From Oreohelix idahoensis (taxonomy: Eukaryota; Mollusca; Gastropoda; Stylommatophora; Oreohelicidae), in contig JAMPIV010005809.1 in assembly GCA_024509875.1 (NCBI GenBank), forward strand, positions 653,066-717,065: DNA of 64,000 nucleotides, in the 5' to 3' direction. Positions 12,138 to 21,415 of the stretch are shown one piece after another (within the stretch, counting starts at the first letter, position 1; each line of letters begins with the position of its first letter). The position numbers and the translations under genes are program-made. The notes under the pieces were generated by a model that was not told the DNA's origin, made no database searches, and saw only the letters and a program-made list of their open reading frames with translations.

Positions 12138-12896
12138 TTTGCTGCGGGGTACATTCCTTAACCCCGTGAATACGACCGATTATAAGATCCGCAATAGGAT
12201 TAGGAAGAAGACACGCGTGGACATCTCCTGTAAAGAAGGGAGTATCCATGTGGATGATAGCAGTAGGATATATCTCCAAAGTTCCACCAAATGTCACACA
12301 CACATAACCACCTTTCCCGTGGCACAGCAAGGATCTATGAGAGATTGCCTAACCCCAATAGTAGTACATCCAGAATAAAAAAGTACTGAGACTGGATTAT
12401 TATTCACTAGACCTTTATGTAAGATAAGAGATCCTCTCCCGTCATGCGCAACTGTAGCAGGAAGAGCGGGAAGAGGGTGACCACAAATTAGGGTAGATAC
12501 TGTAGATGGCTCGAACAATGTTGAGCATTGGGGGCACTTAGCTGCTCTCCCAAAATCGAAAGCAGAGCCAGTGATAGCATTAGAGTTTCTACTATCGTTC
12601 ACTTGACTACAGGCTTCCTGAGACTCATGTTGTGCAGCGTTTGCCTGACGATAAGATTTTCTTTTGTTATGTCTAGGTCTGCCGCGATTATTATTTCTCC
12701 TGTAATTATCATTATATTGCCCATCATAACCATTATTCTGGTTTGCATCACAGTTTCCATAACCATCATCGTAATATTCTTGACGGCGAGGATAATTATC
12801 TCGAGAAGAAAAACTCGGATAGTTTCTATTGTGATAACCTTTGCGAAAGTGTCTATAATTATTAGACCCAACATTACGAGGACTATCAGTCTCCAA
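12052..12896 (-). pseudogene. E2 nucleocapsid-like tail and protease, active-site Asp lost
   Basis: The frame from 12896 starts with an Asn/Arg/Tyr/Gly-rich basic region, then FDFGRAAKCPQCSTLF with a C-X2-C-X13-C-X-H motif, then the protease N-terminus. The active site reads VLFYSGCTT: the catalytic Asp (present in E1 as LFDSGCST) is Tyr here (codon at 12375-12377, TAT for GAT). A frameshift near 12300 moves the remaining protease (TFGGTLEIYPTAII, LLPNPIADLIIGRIHG) to the frame starting 12330. Protease would mature Gag-Pol; this copy cannot. Confidence 0.85.
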
Positions 12897-14191
12897 TTCT
12901 TTGAAGAAAACCCACTGTGTGATGGATTGCTTTGATATTGAGTGTAATTCTGATTACTCTTCTTATTAAAGCTTTGTTTAGCACCTTTAAATTTACTATT
13001 GTGATTAGAGCCATATGGTGCTGCCGAAGCAACTGGCAACCCTTCTTTCACTTTAGAATTGCTAACTGTAGCATGGGGATGCGCAGTTACGTACTGGCAA
13101 CAATATTCCTCCATGTCTTTTATGTTTTTAGGTTTACGCTCATGAAGGAAAGCAAGGAAAGATTCGTTGACCGATGACATAACTTTGTCTCGAAGTAATA
13201 AGTCCATTAGGCCTTCATATGTTTTTTCAGTCTGAGACAACTCAATCCAACATGTGAATGTACGGCGTATCTTTATAATAAAGTCAGAGAAATCTACTCC
13301 ATTTTCTGGCAACATTGTCTTAAGACGAAGACGATAATCTTCTTCTTTTAGTTGATATCTTTTAAGTAATGCTGCTCTGACAACATCATAGTTAGTCCTA
13401 TCATGTTCCTCTATTGTCATAAGAGTAGTTACTGGTTCACCTGAAAAAAATTCCTTCAGTTGTTCGACATATTTCTACTTTTTTATTTTATGCTTATCGC
13501 ATAAAAATTGGAATCTATCAAGATAATCCGTTATATCGTCCTTTAAAGGATTGAAATGAGGTAATTTGATCTTATTAGACTTCTCCTTTGTTGTATCAGA
13601 AGTTGCTTGATGAGCACCCGCATTCATCAATTTCAATTTCTCTAACTCCAAAGCTGCGAGTCTTTCATCATGTTCCATTTTTGCTTTTCTCTCTTCCGCA
13701 TGAAATTTTCTCTCTTCAGCAGCAGCTTGAGCTTGAAGTTTTTTCTCCTCAGCAGCAGCTTGAAATTTTCTCTCCTCAGCAGCAGCTTGAAGTTTTTTCT
13801 CTTCAGCAGCAGCTTGAAATTTTCTTTCCTCAGCAGCAGCTTGCAATTTCCTCTCCTCAGCAGCAGCTTGAGCTTGAAGTTTTTTCTCTTCAGCAGCAGC
13901 TTGAGCTTGAAGTTTTTTCTCTTCAGCAGCAGCTAGAGCTTGAAGTTTTTTCTCTTCAGCAGCAGCTTGCAGTTTTTTCTCCTCAGCAGCAGCTTGAAAT
14001 TTTCTTTCATCTGCCTGCATCTGTAATCTTAAATTCTCAGATTCTCTGTCTAATCTTTTATTTTCCTCTTTTTGTCTCTTTTCTTCAGACTTCAATACTT
14101 TGTCAAATTGAGCAGTTGCTAATTCTTCTAACTTCTCACCTGTCTTCCCAAGGGCTTTCCCTTGTTCAATAAAGTAGTCTAGTGTAGACAT
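12599..14191 (-). pseudogene. E2 Gag with premature stop and frameshift
   Basis: ATG (complement of 14189-14191) opens MSTLDYFIEQGKALGKTG. About 110 residues of Ala/Glu/Lys/Gln repeats (coiled-coil type) follow, then KLPHFNPLKDDITDYLDRF, the capsid start. An in-frame TAG at 13475-13477 interrupts the capsid; the same frame continues from 13474 with AALLKRYQLKEEDYRLRLKT, TFTCWIEL and LLLRDKVM, a SCAN-like capsid pattern. Near 12893 a frameshift leads into the basic tail. The SCAN domain of vertebrate zinc-finger proteins is thought to derive from Gmr1-type capsids, so the resemblance fits. Defective copy. Confidence 0.85.
13705..14010 (-). repeat. Coding tandem repeat in E2 Gag (AAEEKKLQ type)
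   Basis: Units of 24-30 bp built on TCAGCAGCAGCTTGAA on the plus strand, encoding Ala-Ala-Glu-Glu-Lys/Arg-Lys-Leu/Phe-Gln blocks. They would form a charged coiled coil. E1 has a more decayed counterpart at about 3066-3420, and E3 an analogous EREAQEKAAEREAQ block. Confidence 0.85.
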
Positions 14192-15210
14192 TCTGTCTAA
14201 CTATGTGAGATCAGACCTGAGAAATTAAATAAATTACCTTATCCCACTTTGATGGGAGACAAGTCTGTAATACTAGACTTGTATACTCACTTCACTTTAT
14301 TTCACTCTCTTTGAGAGACAAGTCTTAGTCAAAGACCTTGTATAGTCACCTTGTTTCTCTATAATATTATCATTATAAATAACCTTTATATGAAAAGTGT
14401 ATGATATTAGTAATAATAGTCCATGATCAAGTATATCTATAGACTGTATGACAACAATGTATTACAATAATAAATACAAAGACAAGAATACAAAACAACA
14501 ACCGAAAACTTTCGCAGAAGTCAAATAAACAATACAGCGAAACTAAAAAAAAATTGTTACAAAATGTGTAATGATGACTGCGAAAATAAACAAACAAATG
14601 GCAACACTGTTATAAACACAAAGATGTATAGAAATAAATGATAGACAGAAGAGGCAGACAAATTCAAACAAATGAAATCAAAACTAAAGAACAGAAAATT
14701 TTTTACAAAAACAACGAAAAGGCACACCTCGGCACAACTAAACGTAAATAGCAACAAATATTGCTAACAAATTTCCCTGTGGAAAATTTGTTACCCTACA
14801 GAAAACGCTCTCAGTAGAACCTCTTTCACGTGGTATCTTCTAAAGGAGTCACCTTCTTAACCAACCCGCAGAAATACACACTAAATAAACATGTAAACAA
14901 AAACATGTATACAAAAAACATGCATAGCATATGTAAATAAACAATATACAGTATGTGTATAGAGGAAGGCTCAGCTTTACACAAAATAAAGGCACAGTTT
15001 ACACACTAAACAGGCCACTTATCTTTAAGCACAATCCTCAATAGCCGCAAAGATGCAGTATAATGCGGTACTACTGTCAACAACAATGGTAGACGATCCA
15101 CCGTTGAAGGTCACCGTAACTTGATAACAGGCAGTGGTCTCCAAAGTGTAGCTACAAAAATCATACTCGACACCAGTTGAGACTAGAAGATGCAATGTCG
15201 ATATGTTTGT

Positions 15211-15358
15211 AGAATGTAGTGTAAACAACCAGCGGTACTGTTTACGATCTTAGGTTGACAGGTAACGATGTGACTTGATAGCTCAGAATGTAGTGTAAAC
15301 AACCAGCGGTACTGTTTACAATCTTAGGTTGACAGGTAACGATGTGACTTGATAGCTC
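15211..15358. repeat. 74-bp direct tandem duplication
   Basis: Two copies starting AGAATGTAGTGTAAAC at 15211 and 15285 differ by about one base. They lie in the E2 leader close to the 5' LTR. Confidence 0.9.
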
Positions 15359-15524
15359 AGATATATTGCCATCATTTGTAGAACTCCAGAAATGTATAAC
15401 AATGTCACTTCAATTCCGTAGCAGTTGTGGTCCATGTAGCAGTAACACAAAAATGCCAACGCCAGTGTTTATGTGAGTCACAGTTGTTGACCTATTTACC
15501 ACTGTCTTGAAAATGTAGAAAACC

Positions 15525-15542
15525 CACAAATCTGGTCCACCA
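15525..15542 (-). promoter_or_regulatory. Candidate primer binding site of E2
   Basis: On the minus strand it reads TGGTGGACCAGATTTGTG, four bases from the 5' LTR edge at 15547. It starts with TGG as expected for pairing to a tRNA CCA end. The tRNA was not identified. Confidence 0.55.
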
Positions 15543-15546
15543 TAAA

Positions 15547-16142
15547 TGTAACCGTCAGAAATGTCACGGCCACCAGAAATATAACGTACTGTTTATGCGT
15601 GATGTGAAAGCTGGCAGAGTGAACGTGTCGTTTATCACCTGGACTGTGTAATGTTGAGGTGTTGATGTAGGTCACCAGCGTGAGGTGCTGCCAGGGGTAA
15701 TATGATTACTCACACAAAAACAGCGTACATGTTATAGATGTGTGGTACTGGTATTATGATGTGCTGAGTGTGGGTGTAGACGAGAACGCGAATGCTTGAA
15801 GCTCTTAGTTAAGTCAATAATGCACCCATCCACTCGCATGCAGTAGTCAATGATGAATTGAAGATTGCTGTCACATTTCAAACATTTATTTACGAAACTG
15901 ACAGTAGCATCAACAGGACAGTCAAATCGACAAGATCAAGGACTTCACATAAATAATGAATGACTGTTAAATGTCTGGTAATCAAAGGCTTGCATCATAC
16001 ATCAACTAGGATATACCCAAACATCATCTGTCCTAATGTTACAGTTTATAACGTAGCTTCCGTACCATTGACTCAGCGCGTCAGGTACTTAATTAGCTCC
16101 GTCGTCCAACAAACGAGCTCCTAAATTGCGTAGCAATAATAC
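15547..16142 (-). repeat. E2 5' LTR, first part (split by E3)
   Basis: Matches 6915-7504 of the 3' LTR. It is interrupted after AATAC (16138-16142), and the remainder resumes at 28395 with the duplicated AATAC. Confidence 0.93.
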
Positions 16143-17943
16143 TGTGATGCTGCACTGTAATTATGTCTTTTAACCGGCCTGATCCTGTTCTTTTATTTTG
16201 AATTTTCACCATTTTATTTCTTCTCATTTGAATATATATCGTGTTTGGTATTTTTGAGGAGGTAAATTAAATGGATTCGTTTATGATGGTAGGTTTATTT
16301 TACACTCGACCAGTTTTACTTTCTTCTGATTTTTCGCGATTTTCCGTTGTTTACGGAAATCGCCATTTCATGCACGCAAGTCAGAAACACGCGGCCGTCA
16401 CATACCGTGACGCAATCTTCGGACACGCGGTTTGCGTTGTTTTCAAATCTGATTGGCGCAGCTCATAGTTATGGTTATTTTTCTAAGCGTTTCCATTGGC
16501 CCGAGTGCGTAGATTAATGAACACGCGGGGGTGGCCCCGGTGTGTATAAATAGCCAGTTAGACAGGGGCCAAGTTCTCTATCGTAAGAAATAAGTGCCTG
16601 CCGTATGACTGCGAATGTATCGTCTCCATTGCGTGGAAAAACAGCGATAATCGGTATGTAGTATTTTATTATCGTTTTACTTATTAGTGGGTTTTTTTAG
16701 AATTTCGCCCGTAGTTAATTTCTTCGGGGACATTAACTTTTTAGTTCTAAAGGATAGTGCCATTCATTATCATCTTTGACGAACGATGTAAATGCAACAG
16801 TGTGCTTATTCTTTCTATGATTTTGGCAGTAGATAGGAACGTGGGAAGTTATAAGCTATACGTGTGCTCATAGTTGTAGAATGTTATGTAAAACCACCAT
16901 TTATTCATGTGTATTTACAAATATAATTTTAGTGGGAAAAGATTGTGTGTACTAAATTTTTTTTTTTTTTGCCTTTATGTAAGAAATGCAGTCGGAGAGT
17001 AAAGATGTATGCTATAAGTGAATTATACGGCTTAGAGGAGTAAACTATTCCTATAGCGAGATTTCATTTAATTCTGGAGTAAGTGGGAAACCTCATGGGT
17101 AACTTTAAAGGAATTCCCTAGTTGAATGTTGGACACGTGGGTAGCCACGCGTAACAAATAGATAAGAGGCAGACAGGTCGGGAGGTTTCTGGTTACTTAC
17201 CTGGCAGATTATAGTTGAGGGAGAGAGGGGGAAGGAGTGAGAATGAAGAGACACGTGAGTAGGAATATTTTATGTATCGGTTTTTCAGAACGAGAGAAGG
17301 GGAGAGGGAGGAGAGAGATTTAAGTGCCACGGTGGTAATATTATTTTTTGTATTGTTATACATGACGAGTGAGCCACGTGGGTAATATTATTTTTTGTAT
17401 TGTTGTACATGACGAGTGAAGTACTGAGTAAGGGAGTTATAAAGATTAATGGGTTAGAGATGCGTTATGTTGGAGTTGTTATACAATAGACGCATGTCCT
17501 TTTAATTTCAGCGAGTCACGGCGAACCAGTGGGGAGCATAATTTTGTCAAATAAAATTATCCACGGCAAAAAGACATATCTCAGGGTCAGAGTACTCGAG
17601 TTATCGTCAGGAGCAAAAGAAGATAACCTAAACGGTCTATTGCAGTGAAGTTCAATTCTTCAGCTAGTCTGGTTTCAATTGCGTACAGCCGGAAATCAAG
17701 GCTGTGGTTTTTTTTTCTCTAACTCCGGAGCGGGTTAAAAGAGGGAAGCTATTCAGCAGCAGAGAAGTTTGTCGACAGTTTATCAAGTACCTCATGCTTG
17801 ACGCCAGAACTTCATCATCATCGCAGAATTCAGGAACAGGTGATAGGGTTACCATACCTGGGTCTTGAAGGTAACGAGAGAAGCGCGTAACGGAGACGCC
17901 GCATCATCAGTCGTCGAGGGTTGGAGAGACACTGAGACCAAGG

Positions 17944-17979
<36 letters not shown>

Positions 17980-18752
17980 AGGAGGGAGAAAATAGACAGG
18001 ACCAGTAGGGTCTGTTCAGTATCCATTCGAAGGATAGACACTGAGCCATTGTCTTACTCCAAGTCTATTATTTTAGCATTTCCAGTGGTGTTAGATAGTG
18101 GCGCATATCGCCTACCTAGTTGGAAGCGGTGTAAAAGTTTCGTTGAGGAAGAGTCAACAGGACCGAGACAGTAGAATCTTAAGTGTATTAGAGAGTGGAG
18201 GCTAAAGTTGACAGCCCCACCAAAGTAGAGTTGTTTATAATCACTAATCATTTTATTGTTCCTCAGCAGGGTGACAGAAAGAGTGAATGTGATTTGGGGG
18301 TTGGGTTTTTTTCAGTGTCTATCTAATTTCATTGTTACGGGTTTTTTTCCAGGCCGTGCAACAGCGCACGCTAATATTTTGTAATTTGATGTATGATGAC
18401 TTTAAATGATTTCTGTGTGTAAATAAATTTATCTATAATATATTTACTGGATCAGCTTCTACTCTTTACTATACTTACTTTATGTCGTCTGTATAGTGGT
18501 GTCTGTGGTCGTTTTATACACCTTATCTCCTTGTATTTAAAGGAAGTCAGAGGAGGGTGAGATTATAGCCTTTCTGAAGTCACGAAGCGGCAAGGGCGAG
18601 TCAAAACCTGGTTCTATCCCTTGAGCCAATAGTCTCATCTGTCCACAGGCATGTCATTTTCCATCTAAATTCTATCTTCTCAGACTTTCTCATACTAGGG
18701 TCTTGTTTTCATTCAGGCAAACTCTAAAAAAACTTAAAACCACTTCGTGACA
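16143..18752 (+). repeat. E3 LTR 1
   Basis: 2610 bp, unusually long. It contains a TATA box at 16545, a 47-bp tandem duplication at 17334-17427, a GA-rich tract at 17943-17980 and AATAAA at 18422-18427. No convincing ORF. Confidence 0.93.
16545..16553 (+). promoter_or_regulatory. TATA box in E3 LTR 1
   Basis: TATAAATAG in a GC-rich context, about 400 bp from the LTR start. It is preserved in LTR 2 (21818-21826) and LTR 3 (27079-27087). With AATAAA about 1.9 kb downstream it predicts a very long R region. Confidence 0.65.
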
Positions 18753-19194
18753 AGTGGGCGGCAATCGTCCGGTGGATCATTCTGGTGAGATCAATTCTGT
18801 GATCTATATTCATAGATTGTCTCTAGAAAGTTTTCTGAGAATAGAGTTTCTTTAAATATCCCCTAGACTTGAGCTATTAGAACTGATCCAGTTATAGGTT
18901 TTTCCACAGGTAGCAGTCTAGTAGATTTTTGTGGTATTTTGATTTATATGACTTAGAGGTAATTGATGGCATACCAACATATTTTTCTTTAACAGGAAGG
19001 TAATTTAGTTTTTTGGTAGCTTCTTTACTAAATTTTTCTCAGGTTATTATTCAGACTTGGTGCTAGTCTGAGGTCGGGTTTTTGGAACAGCGGTTATAGA
19101 GGGAGTATTTTATATTACGTAACTGGTTGTTCCTTCTCTTTTCCTTTTCTGTTATTTCTCTGTATTTGTGAACTTACAGCAGTTTACAGGTAAG
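18753..19194 (+). other. E3 leader, first body
   Basis: Non-coding leader directly after LTR 1. TGGGCGGCAATCGTCC two bases from the LTR edge is a possible primer binding site, tRNA not identified. Repeated identically after LTR 2 (24014 onward). Confidence 0.55.
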
Positions 19195-21327
19195 ATGGCG
19201 GATATTGCCAAGTTACGAGCTGCCTGGCGCGAGGCTGCTCAAGACAATGGAATGGATAAGGAGGAGACTAAGGCCTACCTGATAAGGGAAAATGATAGGC
19301 ATATTCAGCGGGAGAAAGAGGATAGGGCAGCCGCCGCAGAAGCAGCGAAAGTAGAAAGGGAAGCAAGGAGAAGGCAGCAGAAAAGGGAAGCACAGGAGAG
19401 GGAGAAGGCAGCAGAAAGGGAAGCACAGGTGAAGGCAGCAGAGAGACAGCATGAACTTGCCCTGCGTTCTCTTGAACTGCAGTACCGATCTTCGGAAGAC
19501 AGTTCAGCTAATGGAGATTCACCCGGAGCAGGAGCGAGAGACACCTCGGGAAATGGAGGGCCCCGGATGGCAGCCATGAGCTTCCCATTTGACTCGTTCC
19601 CTAATGGGAATGAAAAGATTGACGTGTTTCTGGAGAAATTTCAAAGGATGGCAAAGGCATACGGGTTGGATGAGAGTCTTTGGTGCCTAAAATTATCGCA
19701 ATCCCTCAAAGGTCATGCGTACGACGTCTATAATAAGCTGCTCATAGACGATCAGAACAACTTCGAGGCACTGCGAAATGCTTTGTTGCAAAGATTTCAG
19801 TGGACTCCCCGTAAATGCCAAACCATGTTCAGGGAGAGCAGGCCGGAGAAGGGAGAGAGTTTTGCTCAGTTTGCAGAGCGGGTGAGAAATTACCTAACCC
19901 GGTGGAGGGAACTGTCAGGACTGGCGAAAACTTTTGAAGGGTTGGAGGATTTAGTTCTGTGTGAGCAAGTAAAGGCCAACATGTCCCCCGACTTGAGGCG
20001 GTATCTGGCAGAGCAGGGTGCCCAGCAACTCGATCAGATTATCGTGTTCGCCGAAAGGTACCAGACAGCACAGGCCGAAGTACTGGGACAGAAACGGAAA
20101 AACCCAGACCTGCCAGCCCCAGACAAAGGAGCTTCGTCATCGCAGTCGGCTACTTCACCAGCTCATCAGCAACCAGGGCCTTCTCGCAAGGAGCCTCATT
20201 CAGGTTATAACTTGCGCCCCCAGCAGCATAACCGAGCACAGCCGACATCATCCCAGGAACCCGCTAGGAACAAGGGAGATAATGAGAGGTATTGTCAGAA
20301 TTGTAGAACCACTTCCCACTGGACATCTCGGTGCATGAACAAACCACCAGCTCATCATGCAGCTTGTTTAAGGCCGGTGAGAGTGACCAGAGGGAATAAG
20401 TGGGAACCTGTCCAGTCAGAGAAGTTGTTCTCTAACAGTGGACCAGCCGTAGTGAATGGGACAGCCACTACGTGTTTGTTTGACAGCGGGCTTACATACC
20501 CCAGTATCATCGCTCGTCATTTGGTGAAACCCGGGCAGTGGACCGGAGAAATAGTTGAGATTGGTGGCATTTTGAGAAGAGGTATCTCACAGCGTCTGCC
20601 CGTAGCCAATATTGAGGTGAAATGCAAGTTTGTGTCTGACACAATCAAGGCAGCTGTAATGGCACAGCCAGCACATGATTTCATCCTGGGAAGCCCATAC
20701 TTAGTTTTGGAGAACCCAACCACACCGATCCTTGCTACTGCAAGGGGGCCTACTGCAGGCCAGAGAAGTGGAAGGGGAGAGCCCCACATTCACGGAGCCC
20801 CACGGGAGCTCAAACATCCTTGTCTTGCGATGAAGAGGATGGAAGCCTCTAAAGACAGTGGAATGTTAACTACAGAGGCGTATTCGCCTGTCAGCCCTGT
20901 TCAGCCTAATCGCCAAACAGTGGTGACACCTCTGATTTCGGAAGTATCTTCTTTGTCGTTGGGAATTAGGCCCCCGACGGTATTACATCTCTCAAGGGAG
21001 GGAAATACTGACAAGAACGAACAGGTGATAGCTTCTTCAGTCAACAGCAAACAGTTACGTCCTGTTACGGCGATGTCTGGCCAAGCCAGTCAGACTGTTT
21101 CAAAACACTGGGAGGCCGCACCATTTGGTAATAATTATTTACCACGCGCCGCCAGGAAAATTCGTGGGCGAAGGAAACACATGAGAGGGAGGAGGAAGGG
21201 CGACCAGTCAGGTTGCAGTCGCCAGGAGGAAATCACCAGGCGTGACCCTCACGATCCAGGGCTTGCAAAGATTCTCAAGGATATGGAGATGGGCCTGTAT
21301 GATAATGCTAATTATGACAGTGATTAG
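19195..21327 (+). CDS. gag: E3 Gag-protease, first copy (710 aa)
   Basis: The open frame extends upstream to a GTG at 19168, but the first ATG is 19195 (MADIAKLRAAWREAAQDNG). Residues about 40-100 are a Glu/Ala/Lys/Arg-rich coiled coil. About 130-300 are a SCAN-like capsid (FPNGNEKIDVFLEKFQRM, LLQRFQWTPRKCQTMF, YLTRWREL, DLVLCEQVKANM). A CCHC zinc knuckle lies at 367-380 (CQNCRTTSHWTSRC). A protease-like domain has the active site CLFDSGLTY (Asp430) and ends near FILGSPYLV (about 500). The last 200 residues are unrelated to any pol domain and end in an Arg-rich segment. The frame is intact and nearly identical to the second copy, so the particle-forming part is kept while polymerase is lost. 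Confidence 0.85.
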   Translation: MADIAKLRAAWREAAQDNGMDKEETKAYLIRENDRHIQREKEDRAAAAEAAKVEREARRRQQKREAQEREKAAEREAQVKAAERQHELALRSLELQYRSSEDSSANGDSPGAGARDTSGNGGPRMAAMSFPFDSFPNGNEKIDVFLEKFQRMAKAYGLDESLWCLKLSQSLKGHAYDVYNKLLIDDQNNFEALRNALLQRFQWTPRKCQTMFRESRPEKGESFAQFAERVRNYLTRWRELSGLAKTFEGLEDLVLCEQVKANMSPDLRRYLAEQGAQQLDQIIVFAERYQTAQAEVLGQKRKNPDLPAPDKGASSSQSATSPAHQQPGPSRKEPHSGYNLRPQQHNRAQPTSSQEPARNKGDNERYCQNCRTTSHWTSRCMNKPPAHHAACLRPVRVTRGNKWEPVQSEKLFSNSGPAVVNGTATTCLFDSGLTYPSIIARHLVKPGQWTGEIVEIGGILRRGISQRLPVANIEVKCKFVSDTIKAAVMAQPAHDFILGSPYLVLENPTTPILATARGPTAGQRSGRGEPHIHGAPRELKHPCLAMKRMEASKDSGMLTTEAYSPVSPVQPNRQTVVTPLISEVSSLSLGIRPPTVLHLSREGNTDKNEQVIASSVNSKQLRPVTAMSGQASQTVSKHWEAAPFGNNYLPRAARKIRGRRKHMRGRRKGDQSGCSRQEEITRRDPHDPGLAKILKDMEMGLYDNANYDSD

Positions 21328-21401
21328 ATCGAGAGGTAGATCTAGATGCGGGCCAGTATGAAACCCAGAGATTTCAGTGATTTAGCACGAATTCCCGCAC
21401 T

Positions 21402-21415
21402 TGAAAGGGGACTTA
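21402..21415 (+). promoter_or_regulatory. Polypurine tract of E3, before LTR 2
   Basis: GAAAGGGGACTTA abuts LTR 2, the expected plus-strand priming site. The same sequence precedes LTR 3 at about 26663-26676. Confidence 0.65.

Larger units (their letters stand above)
14192..15546 (-). other. E2 5' leader, non-coding
   Basis: About 1.35 kb between the 5' LTR and Gag with no supportable ORF. It includes a 74-bp tandem duplication at 15211-15358 and ends in a primer-binding-site candidate. Confidence 0.65.

Noticed and set aside
13588..14172. 194-residue plus-strand ORF opposite E2 Gag
   Set aside because: Shadow of the AAEEKKLQ repeat in the antisense frame.
19168..19194. GTG start for the E3 Gag
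   Set aside because: A GTG start is unlikely in an animal element; the in-frame ATG at 19195 (and 24456 in copy two) is preferred.
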